Shown one piece after another: positions 8,875 to 17,162 of a stretch of 40,531 bases of DNA. Origin of the DNA: Flavobacteriaceae bacterium (GTDB lineage Bacteria > Bacteroidota > Bacteroidia > Flavobacteriales > Flavobacteriaceae); assembly GCA_021647405.1 (NCBI GenBank), contig JAKIUU010000023.1:1-40531 (forward strand), read 5' to 3'. Within the stretch, counting starts at the first letter, position 1; every line of letters begins with the position of its first letter. The position numbers and the translations under genes are program-made. The notes below the pieces were generated by a model. That model made no database searches, was not told where the DNA came from, and was given only the letters and a program-made list of their open reading frames with translations.

Positions 8875-10085
8875 TTTTCAATAAAAAATACAGCGTGGTT
8901 TTAAAAGCTTTTTTTATAGCACTATTGCTCTTGTTTTCTACGGCCACTCAGGCACAAACAAAAAAAGAGTTGGAGTTAAAACGGCGGCAACTCAAAAAAG
9001 AAATACGGCAAATAAACAGGTTGCTGTTTAAAACAAAAACCAAAGAAAAGTCCCTCCTATCTCAAGTAACCGATTTGGATAGGCGTATTAAAACACGTGC
9101 CAAACTCTTGAGTACCATTAATTTAGAAACAAGCTTATTGACCTCAGAAATAACTGATAATGAGCTAAAAATAAAACAGTTAGAAAAATCGTTACAACAA
9201 TTAAAAGCCGATTATGCCGCTATGATAGTGAAATCGTATAAAAGTAAATCAAAAGAAAGCCGAATGCTTTTTGTGGTGTCTTCATCCAATTTTACACAGG
9301 CCTATAACAGGCTTAAATACATGAAACAGTACACTGTTTATCGCAGGCGTCAAGGCGAAGAAATAAGCCTCCAAACTCAAAATTTAAAACAATTTAATAC
9401 TGCCCTTCAATTCAAAAAAGCATCAAAAGATACCCTGCTTATAGAAACTCAAAAAGAGCAAGACAGTATAAAAATTGAAAAAGTAAATCAGAAAAAATTA
9501 ATTGCTAAAATTAAGAGAAGAGAAAAAAAATACTTGACCGAAATCCGTAAAAAGCAAAAAGAAGACCGCAATTTAAATCGCAAAATCAAAAAACTAATTC
9601 GCGATGCCATTGCGGCGAGTAACAAAACCGGAAGCGTCTTTAAATTAACCGCAGAGGCCAAATTACTGGCTGCAGAATTTACTGCCAATAAAGGGAAACT
9701 ACCTTGGCCTGTAGCCAAAGGTTTGGTGGTATTGGGGTACGGCACACAACGTCATCCGGTAGTAAAAACAGCTACCATTCAGAGCAATGGTGTGCGTATA
9801 GCTACCGAAAAAGGGGCTTATGCGCGTACTGTTTTTAACGGGAAAGTATTGGCCATACAACTCATTCCGGGGGGGCAAAAAGCCGTTTTAATACAGCATG
9901 GTAATTACATTAGTGTTTACAAAAACCTCGATGTGGTTATTGTTTCAAAAGGCCAGATGCTTAGCACAAAACAAAATATTGGCACTGTTCACACCGACAA
10001 ATCGACAGGTAAAACCATTTTGGCTTTTGTGCTTTTTAAAGAGGTAAAAACAGTAAACCCGGCTTTGTGGATTTATAAGATGTAA
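8871..10085 (+). CDS. EnvC-like murein hydrolase activator (coiled coil plus degenerate LytM domain)
   Basis: The 404-residue protein has a signal peptide (about 1-28), a long charged coiled coil (about 30-255) and a C-terminal M23/LytM-like domain (about 290-404) with NGVRIATEKGAYARTVFNG and HGNYISVYKNL. The second zinc-ligand motif expected as HxH reads LAFVLF, so a metal-site histidine is missing. This matches EnvC-type factors, which do not cut peptidoglycan themselves but activate amidases during cell separation. The gene overlaps the preceding DUF4292 gene by four bases. It is convergent with a minus-strand lipoprotein gene only 6 bases away. Confidence 0.87.
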   Translation: MIFNKKYSVVLKAFFIALLLLFSTATQAQTKKELELKRRQLKKEIRQINRLLFKTKTKEKSLLSQVTDLDRRIKTRAKLLSTINLETSLLTSEITDNELKIKQLEKSLQQLKADYAAMIVKSYKSKSKESRMLFVVSSSNFTQAYNRLKYMKQYTVYRRRQGEEISLQTQNLKQFNTALQFKKASKDTLLIETQKEQDSIKIEKVNQKKLIAKIKRREKKYLTEIRKKQKEDRNLNRKIKKLIRDAIAASNKTGSVFKLTAEAKLLAAEFTANKGKLPWPVAKGLVVLGYGTQRHPVVKTATIQSNGVRIATEKGAYARTVFNGKVLAIQLIPGGQKAVLIQHGNYISVYKNLDVVIVSKGQMLSTKQNIGTVHTDKSTGKTILAFVLFKEVKTVNPALWIYKM

Positions 10086-10091
10086 AATCTA

Positions 10092-10709
10092 TTATTGTTT
10101 TAAATTAGAATTCATAAAGTCTATATTTACAAGAACAAGCCCGAGATCATCATTGTTTTTAGCCAGATTTTGTAATTCTTTAATCTCTTCAAAAAATTTA
10201 TTAGGTAAAAATTTTGCCCAATGATATACTATAATAAATTTTGTTTTAGGTAAGCTTTTCTCTACACCGTTATATCCTAAAATATTATCGTTATAAAAAG
10301 TGAATTTTTCTAATCTAGGTATGGTGTCTTTATTAAAATTAATAAGGATTTTATTTGTTAGACTCTCTTTTATAGACTCTTTTTGACTTTTATAAACACT
10401 GAGAATATCTGGTGCGCAGTTTGATTGACTTATATAAGTCATATTTATCTTGTTTTTAAAAAGAATTTTTCTTGGCAATATAAAATTCTTATAAACATAT
10501 TCTCTTTCTGTTTTGCTTATAAAATAATTTAAACTCAAATCAATCTCTTTTTTATTTAAAAAATTGACAATTGATTTTTCAGTCTCATACTTGGGTTTTT
10601 TAACTCCTGCAATAGTTCTTAAAACTGTTTGGCATGATAAATTAAAGAATAAGAAAAATAGAGCTAAGATAAACTTACCCCTACTAATTAAAACACTGTT
10701 AATCTTCAT
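10092..10709 (-). CDS. Lipoprotein with thioredoxin-like C-terminus lacking active cysteines
   Basis: This 205-residue protein has a signal peptide ending in FNLSC (Cys26). The C-terminal part (FIIVYHWAKFLPNKFFEEI...LGLVLVNIDF) has the beta-alpha-beta look of a thioredoxin fold, but the position where CxxC would sit reads WAKFLP, so redox activity is unlikely. Related Bacteroidota lipoproteins exist, but I do not recognise a named family. The start codon overlaps the stop of a decayed upstream gene (10699-10890), so the two were once translationally coupled. Function unknown. Confidence 0.7.
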   Translation of the reverse strand: MKINSVLISRGKFILALFFLFFNLSCQTVLRTIAGVKKPKYETEKSIVNFLNKKEIDLSLNYFISKTEREYVYKNFILPRKILFKNKINMTYISQSNCAPDILSVYKSQKESIKESLTNKILINFNKDTIPRLEKFTFYNDNILGYNGVEKSLPKTKFIIVYHWAKFLPNKFFEEIKELQNLAKNNDDLGLVLVNIDFMNSNLKQ

Positions 10710-10890
10710 ATTCGGTCCAATCTATATTTTCATCAAATTTAATAATAACTTCATCTTTTTCAAAAAACATTACTGCATTTACCCATCTAAAATCTTCATC
10801 TTTATTACTTGTAAAATCAATGTTATTTTTATTAGGATTATCACTACATCCTGTAATAAATTTACATCTAAATCCAATCCCTGATACACA
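10699..10890 (-). pseudogene. C-terminal remnant of a gene coupled to the lipoprotein
   Basis: Immediately upstream on the minus strand an open frame of 63 codons ends at TAA 10699-10701, overlapping the ATG of the lipoprotein gene. It reads VSGIGFRCKFITGCSDNPNK, later DFRWVNAVMFFEKDEVII and DWTEYED before the stop. Asp/Glu-rich beta-like text and the overlap suggest real coding history. An in-frame TGA at 10891-10893 and the lack of any start codon indicate a truncated gene. GIGFRC resembles the C-terminal end of formylglycine-generating-enzyme (SUMF1) type domains, but this is weak. Confidence 0.45.
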
Positions 10891-10981
10891 TCAAGATAAA
10901 AAGTTAGGTTTCGGGGGAGGTATAAACTATTCTCTCTTTATAATTATTTTTCATAGGACAGTATTTTTTTTAAATGCTCAT

Positions 10982-11689
10982 TTATAGTTTAATACTAACA
11001 CCTAGATTGGCTTTAGCATAATTGGTATTGCCCGTATTATATTTTCTGAAAGAAGAAGTATTATTCCCAACTTGCAGTGTAATATATAGTTTTTAAGATA
11101 ATTTATAGTCAAACATGACACCATATCTAAACGATAATTCGGTTGCTTTTATAAAAATAGTTGCAGGCGTATATTCAATGATTTTATTTGTTGTTAAATT
11201 GTATTTAAAATCTGATAAAAACATAGCAGATAATTTGCGTTGTGTTATCCCCATACCTAAATAAAACCTTGTTTCAAATTTTTTGAAAACTTTAAATTTG
11301 AAAACTGTTTCTAGACCTAATGAAGAGAACGACACTTCTTTTTGGTCAAAGTTATAAGCATCTGATACTGTTAGAGATTTGATATAAACATCTAATTTTG
11401 GAGGAATAAAAAACTTGTTTTGACGACTGCCACTACTATTAAATTTTGTTTGAAGGTTATCAACACTTGAATAATCGTTGTAAATACCAATACTAATAAA
11501 CTTCCATAGGGGGCTACTTATACTAATTTCAATATTTGTACCATTAACATTTGCATCTTCCGATACGGCATAACCTTTTGTTATTTGTAAAGAATATTTT
11601 GCTTGTGCTTTACCTTTATTACCTAACAAAAGTAGGGTAAGAGCCAGCATAAAGCCGGCTCTTTTTATTAATTGTTTGTTATTGTACAT
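10982..11689 (-). pseudogene. Outer-membrane beta-barrel protein interrupted by a stop codon
   Basis: From ATG 11689 a signal peptide (MYNNKQLIKRAGFMLALTLL, cleaved near KAQA-KY) leads into alternating beta strands typical of a small outer-membrane barrel. The frame stops at TAA 11093-11095 after MFDYKLS. It then continues in the same frame without another stop for 36 codons (KLYITLQVGNNTSSFRKYN ... ANLGVSIKL) to TAA 10982-10984. The tail ends in a strand with a terminal hydrophobic residue, as barrels do. A single change at codon 223 (for example AAA to TAA) would explain it. The truncated barrel lacks its last strands, so it is probably non-functional. The possible upstream start at 11761 would precede the signal peptide and is rejected. 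Confidence 0.65.
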
Positions 11690-11933
11690 GTGTCCATTTA
11701 TGTTTAAAATAATATTGTAATTTATTTGCGGTTCTAATGGTATAATCGGCACCATTATCAATAATTGTTCCTACACCAATACACCTACCCAACCCGTTAA
11801 AATAGGTCTATAAACTTTCTCTGTTCATAAATATGTTTTTAATTTTACAAATAGCATTGCTCAATTAAAAAGAAACAATACTATAGGTCTGATTTTTGCT
11901 ATTATAAATAAAAAACAGCCTTTAAAAACAATA

Positions 11934-14582
11934 TCAAAATTTATATTTTACATTAAACGAAACATAGCCTGCTAATGATTTAAATATTTTTTCCTCATAA
12001 TAGCTAGGATAACTATTTGTTTTTATAAGATTCGTGTTATTAATATTAAAAATATCATGACCTATTAATGAAAATTCCCATTTTTTATTAATAGCCTTAT
12101 AAATTAATTTTGGGCTAAATTCAAATAAGTCTTTTTGGGTGCTTTCTGAATTATATTTTATATAATTAAAATCTATGAACCAAATTATATTTTTATTAAA
12201 CGTACCATTTAAGTTTATAAATGGATGATATTCGGTAAAATTAATATTACTTTCCTTAAAAGAAAGATGATTGGTTTTTAGCTTAATTCCTAATCCAAAG
12301 TTTAAAATTGAACTTTTAAACTTTGAATAAAATATAAGTCTGCTAGAAATGTTGGTGAATAACAATTCATTTTGTTTATTTTTAGAAAAATTATCTCGTA
12401 CTACTTTATTATAATAGGATTTAAATTTTAAGGAATAAGGTGTTTTCTTAAACGTTTTATTCATTATAAATATAAGATTAGTTGTTTTATTTAAAGGCGA
12501 TAATTTAAATTGAATTTCAGATAAATTATTATTGGAAAAAAGTATATTCTCGGCAATACTTTTAGCTTGATTACTATAAGAAGCACTAAATGCAACTAAT
12601 ATTCTTGAAGGTAAATTGTATAAAAAGTAGTTTAATCCAAATCTATGCATAGGTAATAAACTATTGAAACTTAAATTACTCTCAGTGTAAATTGTTCTAT
12701 AATCCTTTATTAATTTATTTTCTAATAAATTATCAATTGGTATAAAGGTATCAGAAAAATTATAGGATAAGCTTAAATTATGGTTTAATCCAAACCTAAA
12801 TAATAAATTTGCTTTTTTATAAATTAAATTAAATCTTTTAGTTAATATGGAATTATACTTTAAGTGAATATAGTGGTAGTTTACACCTAAACTGAGCTGT
12901 ATTATACCTCTTGGTTTAAATTTAAAGTTCATTCCTAAATAATGGTCATCTTTAAGTAAAGAGATTTTATTATAAAAGTCATTATAATTTTTAACATTAG
13001 CGTTAAAATCATGATTACTATAGTTTGCGCCTAAATCCAAATTAAGTTGGCGATGTTGTTTAAATTTTATATTATAATTTGTTTCAAATCCAATTGTGTG
13101 TTTTTTTATTCTTTTTTGTTGAAACACACTATAATTATTATTAGAAAACTCTAAATTTAAAAAAGGAAAGTTTGAACTTGTTAAATACTTGCTTTTTTTG
13201 AATGAATAATCTTGAAAAAAGTTTATTGAAATAAAATGAAATGGATTTATTCTTTTGCTATATTTTAGTTCCTGCCCATAAACAAAAGTTCTGTTTTTAT
13301 TTAATTCTTTATTAATTGCTGAATTCGAAATATTATTTATTTGATTAGATTTGTCATTATTTAGAAAATTAGCATTTGTTATATACTTTAAAATTGAATT
13401 ATTATTAATTTTATATATGAATTTTGCTACTGATGTTTCTAAAAAATAATCATTTGAACCTTTAATGTTTTCAAAACTTTTAAAAGGGATTATTGCACTA
13501 AAATAATTTCTAGTTATATCTTGTGATAGGTGTTGGTTTGATTTATTTATAATTGAAAATACCGTTATTCTAAACTTATTGTTTGGAGTAAAAATCATAT
13601 TAAGGGCAGAAAATTTTGAAGCGTTGTCCTTTACGTTATTGTCTTTGGTTAAAAAGGAAGGAATATCCTCCATATTAAAGGATTTTACACCTACAGATTC
13701 ATTGTTATTTAAAAAAATTTTAATACCCCCTCTAAAACTTAAATAATCTTGCAGCGTAATAGATTTTTTACCCGTATTATTTAAATCAGATATTAAGGCT
13801 AGTTTTAGTTTCTTTTTGAAACTAAAACTACTAAAATGCATACTGTATTTATTTTTATAGCCTAGCCCAGCATTTGTATTACCTACTATTTTGTTTTTAT
13901 ATTGTTTTTTTAAGTTTACATTTAAGGCTACAATTCCGCTTTTTTTATCATTATTAATATTAAAATTACCCTTGTAATTTCTGATTAATTGTATGTTTTT
14001 TACCATTTCTGAAGCAATATTATTTGTCGCTAGTTGATGCTGATCTCCAAAAAAACTTGTACCGTTAATTAATAGTTTATCAATTTTTTTGCCATTATTC
14101 AAAATTTTTCCATTTTCATCAATATCTAAATTTGGTAGTTTTTTTATGATGTCTTTTAGATTTTCTTCAGTTCCATTCATAAATTTACCCACATTGTAAA
14201 TAACAGTATCTTTTTTCATGATAATTGCTGGAACATCAGCATTCAAAACCACCTCATTTAATTTGTTTTCTGAAGGGTTAAGCATAAAATTTATTATGAT
14301 TCCCTTTTGATTGGTATAATTTATTTTTTTTACACTAGGCAGGTAACCTAAATAACTTACTTTTATTAAATAAGCTTTTAATTTTTTTACTTCAATGAAA
14401 TAATTTCCTTGATTATTTGAGGTTACAAAGTTGATAGTTTTATTAGATAATGGATTTATTACTTGAATATTAGCACTTTCTAATATTTTTCCATTTTTAT
14501 TTTTTATATTTCCTTTAATGACAACTTGACTATAAATACTGCTTGAAATAAAAACGAATAAGAACACAATTGATCTTTTCAT
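11934..14582 (-). CDS. TonB-dependent-receptor-like outer-membrane protein
   Basis: This 882-residue protein has a signal peptide (1-18) and a carboxypeptidase-regulatory-like beta-sandwich (about 20-110: VIKGNIKNKNGKILESANIQ). A plug-like segment follows (about 115-220, with KKDTVIYNVGKFMNG and LLINGTSFFGD), then a long barrel of alternating strands rich in Asn, Lys and Phe ending in VKYKF. It matches the 'outer membrane beta-barrel, carboxypeptidase-like regulatory' type common next to GLPGLI genes. The start overlaps the stop of the GLPGLI gene (ATGA). Cargo unknown; transport of the operon's small secreted protein or a surface role are options. Base composition is very AT-rich compared with the core genes. 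Confidence 0.85.
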   Translation of the reverse strand: MKRSIVFLFVFISSSIYSQVVIKGNIKNKNGKILESANIQVINPLSNKTINFVTSNNQGNYFIEVKKLKAYLIKVSYLGYLPSVKKINYTNQKGIIINFMLNPSENKLNEVVLNADVPAIIMKKDTVIYNVGKFMNGTEENLKDIIKKLPNLDIDENGKILNNGKKIDKLLINGTSFFGDQHQLATNNIASEMVKNIQLIRNYKGNFNINNDKKSGIVALNVNLKKQYKNKIVGNTNAGLGYKNKYSMHFSSFSFKKKLKLALISDLNNTGKKSITLQDYLSFRGGIKIFLNNNESVGVKSFNMEDIPSFLTKDNNVKDNASKFSALNMIFTPNNKFRITVFSIINKSNQHLSQDITRNYFSAIIPFKSFENIKGSNDYFLETSVAKFIYKINNNSILKYITNANFLNNDKSNQINNISNSAINKELNKNRTFVYGQELKYSKRINPFHFISINFFQDYSFKKSKYLTSSNFPFLNLEFSNNNYSVFQQKRIKKHTIGFETNYNIKFKQHRQLNLDLGANYSNHDFNANVKNYNDFYNKISLLKDDHYLGMNFKFKPRGIIQLSLGVNYHYIHLKYNSILTKRFNLIYKKANLLFRFGLNHNLSLSYNFSDTFIPIDNLLENKLIKDYRTIYTESNLSFNSLLPMHRFGLNYFLYNLPSRILVAFSASYSNQAKSIAENILFSNNNLSEIQFKLSPLNKTTNLIFIMNKTFKKTPYSLKFKSYYNKVVRDNFSKNKQNELLFTNISSRLIFYSKFKSSILNFGLGIKLKTNHLSFKESNINFTEYHPFINLNGTFNKNIIWFIDFNYIKYNSESTQKDLFEFSPKLIYKAINKKWEFSLIGHDIFNINNTNLIKTNSYPSYYEEKIFKSLAGYVSFNVKYKF

Positions 14583-15334
14583 TTAATACTATTTTTTTGA
14601 CAAGTATCGCATTTACCTAATAACATATCTCTTTGTAATTGTTTAATTTCTTTATTGTATTGTTGATAAGTTATGTAAGAGGCTATATTTATAGGTGGTT
14701 TTATTGGTTTACTCTCTTTTAAAAACTTAATATCATAAAATTCTATAATTTTTTTATTCCCATAATTTAATTCTATTATTAAACCTGGTAAACCGTAAAA
14801 TAAGCTTGGCCCATCATTTATAGGGATACTTTTTGCATACCATGCTGTTATTAGAGTATTATTGTAAGTGGTTTCAGCTTTACTTGTATTTATCTCATTT
14901 ATTTTTTTAACTTCATTAATTAAATGCCAGTTATAAACTGGCAGTTTGTCTTTAATATTATAATCTTTAGAAAGAAAAGTACGTTCGTTAATAAAAGTAT
15001 CTTGTTTTAAATTTTTATAGATTATATTTTTAGTTAGCCCTCTTATTTTAATTACCTTATTTATAATGACTTTATGACTACCTAACCTTTTTATGGTATC
15101 CTCAATATGTTTTATTTTTGGTATTAAAAAATAAACTGATTTGTTTTTTTGATGTATGAGGGTATAATATTTAGATCGATTTTTCTTAAATAGATTTACC
15201 TTTTCATTTTCTGTTAAATTCTTCAAAATATATGATGGAATAACAACTTTTTCACTGTACAATACTTTTAGGTTTTGCGAAAAACTATTATTTATCGCTA
15301 AAGTAGCAATAGCCAGTAATATTAATTTTTTCAT
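14579..15334 (-). CDS. GLPGLI family protein (copy 2)
   Basis: The 251-residue secreted protein starts at ATG 15334 with MKKLILLAIATLAINNSFSQ as signal peptide. It carries the family motif GLPGLI in the segment NDGPSLFYGLPGLIIELNYG, preceded by ITAWYAKSIPI, another conserved part of the family. The C-terminus has CDTC, a CxxC pair absent from its paralogue. The upstream in-frame start at 15367 would place extra residues before a good signal peptide and is not preferred. The GLPGLI family has no established function. The gene is translationally coupled to the receptor-like gene and follows a second GLPGLI gene. Confidence 0.88.
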   Translation of the reverse strand: MKKLILLAIATLAINNSFSQNLKVLYSEKVVIPSYILKNLTENEKVNLFKKNRSKYYTLIHQKNKSVYFLIPKIKHIEDTIKRLGSHKVIINKVIKIRGLTKNIIYKNLKQDTFINERTFLSKDYNIKDKLPVYNWHLINEVKKINEINTSKAETTYNNTLITAWYAKSIPINDGPSLFYGLPGLIIELNYGNKKIIEFYDIKFLKESKPIKPPINIASYITYQQYNKEIKQLQRDMLLGKCDTCQKNSIK

Positions 15335-15425
15335 ATTTTTTTTAAATGGATAATTTATACCTACCACAATTTATTAAAATGTAAGTCGCCTAATTAGAAT
15401 ACTTTACCAAAATTGGTTTTTTTAT

Positions 15426-16136
15426 TTATCTTAATTTTGTTATATTCTCATATAATTCTTTATCAGTGATATAAGGCTGTAAATTTTTAGGTGGTCTTAT
15501 TTTTGGATTTTCTTTTAAATATTTAATATTTACTGCTTTAAACCTAACTTGTGCAAATTTTAATTCTAAAATTAATCCTGGTAAACCAGCATAGTAATAA
15601 GGGCCATTTTTAACGGGAATACTTTCTGCATACCAAGCGGTTACAACTTTATGTTGGTAGGTACCCACTGCCTTTTTAAGAGTTATGTTTTTTACCATTT
15701 TAGTATCATTGGTATATTGCCAATTAAAATTGGGAATTTTATCTTTTATACTATAATTTTTACCTGCAAAAGTTAATTCATTTCTTAAACTATCTTTTTT
15801 AAAATTTTTATAAATAACGGTTTTGGTTACTCCTATATTAATTATTTTCCCTTTTACTACAGTGGTATCTCCAAGATTCATTTTTTCAATTACATCTTTA
15901 AATTCTAATTTTGATATTGGATAATATAAAGATTCGTTATTAAAATGTATTAGCGTAAAGTAATCAATCTTTTTTTTCTCTTTTAATAGATTTTTTATAA
16001 TTAAAGGATAATTTGCATTGTCATCAAGCATTTTTTGAGGAACTACATGCTTTCTGCTATACAACACTTTAATTCCCTGAGAAAAGCCAGTGTTTATAAA
16101 AAAAAATGCAATTAAAATAATAAATGTTTTTTTCAT
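15426..16136 (-). CDS. GLPGLI family protein (copy 1)
   Basis: This 236-residue protein has a signal peptide (1-19, MKKTFIILIAFFFINTGFSQ) and the motif GLPGLI within VKNGPYYYAGLPGLILELKF. It aligns along its whole length with the next gene (shared: LKVLYS/IKVLYS start, YFTLIH, KTVIYKNFK, VTAWYAESIP, PPKNLQPYIT), so the two are tandem paralogues. It lacks the CxxC-bearing tail of the other copy. A hairpin lies between this gene and the upstream small-protein gene. Function of the family is unknown. Confidence 0.88.
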   Translation of the reverse strand: MKKTFIILIAFFFINTGFSQGIKVLYSRKHVVPQKMLDDNANYPLIIKNLLKEKKKIDYFTLIHFNNESLYYPISKLEFKDVIEKMNLGDTTVVKGKIINIGVTKTVIYKNFKKDSLRNELTFAGKNYSIKDKIPNFNWQYTNDTKMVKNITLKKAVGTYQHKVVTAWYAESIPVKNGPYYYAGLPGLILELKFAQVRFKAVNIKYLKENPKIRPPKNLQPYITDKELYENITKLR

Positions 16137-16155
16137 ATATATTAGATTTTAATAT

Positions 16156-16183
16156 CCACTACTTATTTAAAAATAAGCAGTGG
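16156..16183 (-). terminator. Hairpin between small secreted protein gene and GLPGLI genes
   Basis: The segment forms a 13-bp stem with one mismatch (CCACTGCTTATTT on the minus strand against AAATAAGTAGTGG) and almost no loop. It lies 25 bases past the stop of the small-protein gene and 19 bases before the GLPGLI start. The U-run after it is weak, so it could be a partial terminator or an mRNA-processing/stability hairpin that raises expression of the first gene over the rest. Confidence 0.55.
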
Positions 16184-16208
16184 ATAAAGGTTAAATTACT
16201 ATTAAAGG

Positions 16209-16448
16209 CTAAATTACTATTACTGCACATTTAACCGTTGTATGCGTATATGTAATCTTAGTTCCATTTGGATATTCAATTACATAATGTGTATACTCAA
16301 ACCAACAAATTGGAACAACAAAATCTGGTTTAGATTTAGTTAATTGCATAGTTTCATTTTTTGTAAAAGGAGTTTTTGTATTAGCAAAAGATTCATTTGC
16401 AAATGCTAATGTAAAGACCATACATAATATAAATATTAATTTTTTCAT
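16209..16448 (-). CDS. Small secreted protein at head of the GLPGLI/receptor operon
   Basis: This 79-residue protein has a signal peptide (about 1-22, MKKLIFILCMVFTLAFANES...). The mature part of about 57 residues is rich in beta-branched residues (EYTHYVIEYPNGTKITYTHT) and has two cysteines, Cys48 and Cys74, that could pair. No family recognised. It is the first gene of a minus-strand group with two GLPGLI proteins and a receptor-like barrel. Its 5' leader is identical for 199 bp to the leader of an unrelated lipoprotein gene at 21272. Cargo, ligand or signal for the barrel is only a guess. Confidence 0.65.
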   Translation of the reverse strand: MKKLIFILCMVFTLAFANESFANTKTPFTKNETMQLTKSKPDFVVPICWFEYTHYVIEYPNGTKITYTHTTVKCAVIVI

Positions 16449-16639
16449 AATTAAAATTTTTAAAAGTTAATTGCGCCTTATGGCGTCTTATTTTGTTAAC
16501 TATTAATTTTATAACATAAGTTAGTTAACGGGTACTTTATAAAGGTTCTAAACAATAGCTTTATAAAAGCGCTATTTTGGTAGTTTAGTGGTAAGTGGTA
16601 TCTTTGACGCACTTTCCTCCGGTTATTTTTTGTTTATCT
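16441..16639. repeat. 199-bp inverted repeat, copy A (with 21081-21279)
   Basis: Read on the minus strand, this block is identical base for base to 21081-21279 on the plus strand. It runs from AGATAAAC to ATGAAAAA, so it ends inside the first codons of two different proteins. Weaker similarity continues outward to about 16720. It contains an outward consensus promoter, the GTTAACTA/TAGTTAAC dyad and the GCGCC/GGCG hairpin near the gene start. The two copies enclose about 4.4 kb of core genes. Confidence 0.9.
16576..16606 (+). promoter_or_regulatory. Consensus promoter of RNA element A, facing away from the gene
   Basis: TTTG at 16576-16579, a 19-base spacer and TATCTTTG at 16599-16606 give a full match to the Bacteroidota promoter pattern on the plus strand. 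It points away from the small secreted gene and into the non-coding region 16613-17160. No comparable match was found for the gene itself. Confidence 0.7.
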
Positions 16640-16781
16640 TATAGGCAAAAGGGTTTTAAATTAGACATGTTGTAATATTTATTTTTTAACTTTTTAACCG
16701 GAGGAATTTTTCTCCGTATGTTAATTGCTGAAAATCAGCTTTTAATTGTTATCCCAAATGTAAAATTATTTTCAATATAAG

Positions 16782-16829
16782 CCTCTAGCGGAAATAGGTA
16801 TTTTTAAAATTACCTAAAATCGCTAGAGG
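16782..16829. repeat. CTAGCG palindrome A1
   Basis: CCTCTAGCG (16782-16790) pairs with CGCTAGAGG (16821-16829), and an inner AGGTA pairs with TACCT, giving a two-storey hairpin. The inner and outer arms recur in B1 (20896-20937). Confidence 0.8.
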
Positions 16830-16912
16830 ATAAATTTATAACACATTGTTTTGGTGATTGTTAATTTTTTTAGATTTTTTAAAACACCATTACCCCCCCC
16901 CCGAAAGGAGCG

Positions 16913-16954
16913 TCTAGCGATTTCGCTAGTTTTCGGTCTAGCGGAATCGCTAGA
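16913..16954. repeat. CTAGCG double hairpin A2, next to a C10 tract
   Basis: Two small hairpins follow each other: CTAGCG-ATTT-CGCTAG at 16914-16929 and TCTAGCG-GAAT-CGCTAGA at 16937-16954. A run of ten C residues lies just upstream at 16893-16902. The second hairpin recurs in element D and, with one change, in B2. Confidence 0.8.
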
Positions 16955-17162
16955 TTTTAGGGGGAAAATTCCCCTTTATTTAGTGTTTAACTTTTAAAAA
17001 TAAGGTATAAGATGTCGTTGTTTAACTTTCTTTTTTCTTTCTAAATTTATAGAAAATCAATTTGAAAGTAATTAGTAATCGGGCATTTCACAGAAATAGC
17101 GGTAATTTTATTTTTTTAAGGTAGTCGCAATTTGCAACAACCTCATTTTTAATTATGCTTTT

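Larger units (their letters stand above)
16613..16980 (+). ncRNA. Candidate structured RNA, element A
   Basis: Starting directly after a consensus promoter, the transcript would open with TTCCTCCGGTTA (16614-16625). This pairs perfectly (12 bp) with TAACCGGAGGAA (16695-16706) across a 69-base loop containing AAAAGGGTTTTAA (16647-16659). Downstream come the hairpins 16782-16829 and 16913-16954, then GGGGAAAATTCCCC at 16961-16974 followed by a T-rich stretch, a plausible terminator. No open frame or start with a coding look is present. The same arrangement occurs in elements B and D. Ends are estimated. It could instead be a mobile or recombination element rather than an RNA. Confidence 0.5.

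Noticed and set aside
10092..10709. Active thioredoxin-type oxidoreductase lipoprotein.
   Set aside because: The CxxC position reads WAKFLP, so the redox cysteines are missing.
10564..10884. Plus-strand open frame of 106 codons opposite the lipoprotein and its upstream remnant.
   Set aside because: It is antisense to better supported coding text and is Ile/Phe/Lys-rich as expected of AT-rich complement.
16490..16530. GTTAACTA...TAGTTAAC dyad considered as an integron attC-like site.
   Set aside because: No integrase gene, no paired R/L box pattern, and the dyad lies inside a leader rather than between cassettes of one orientation.
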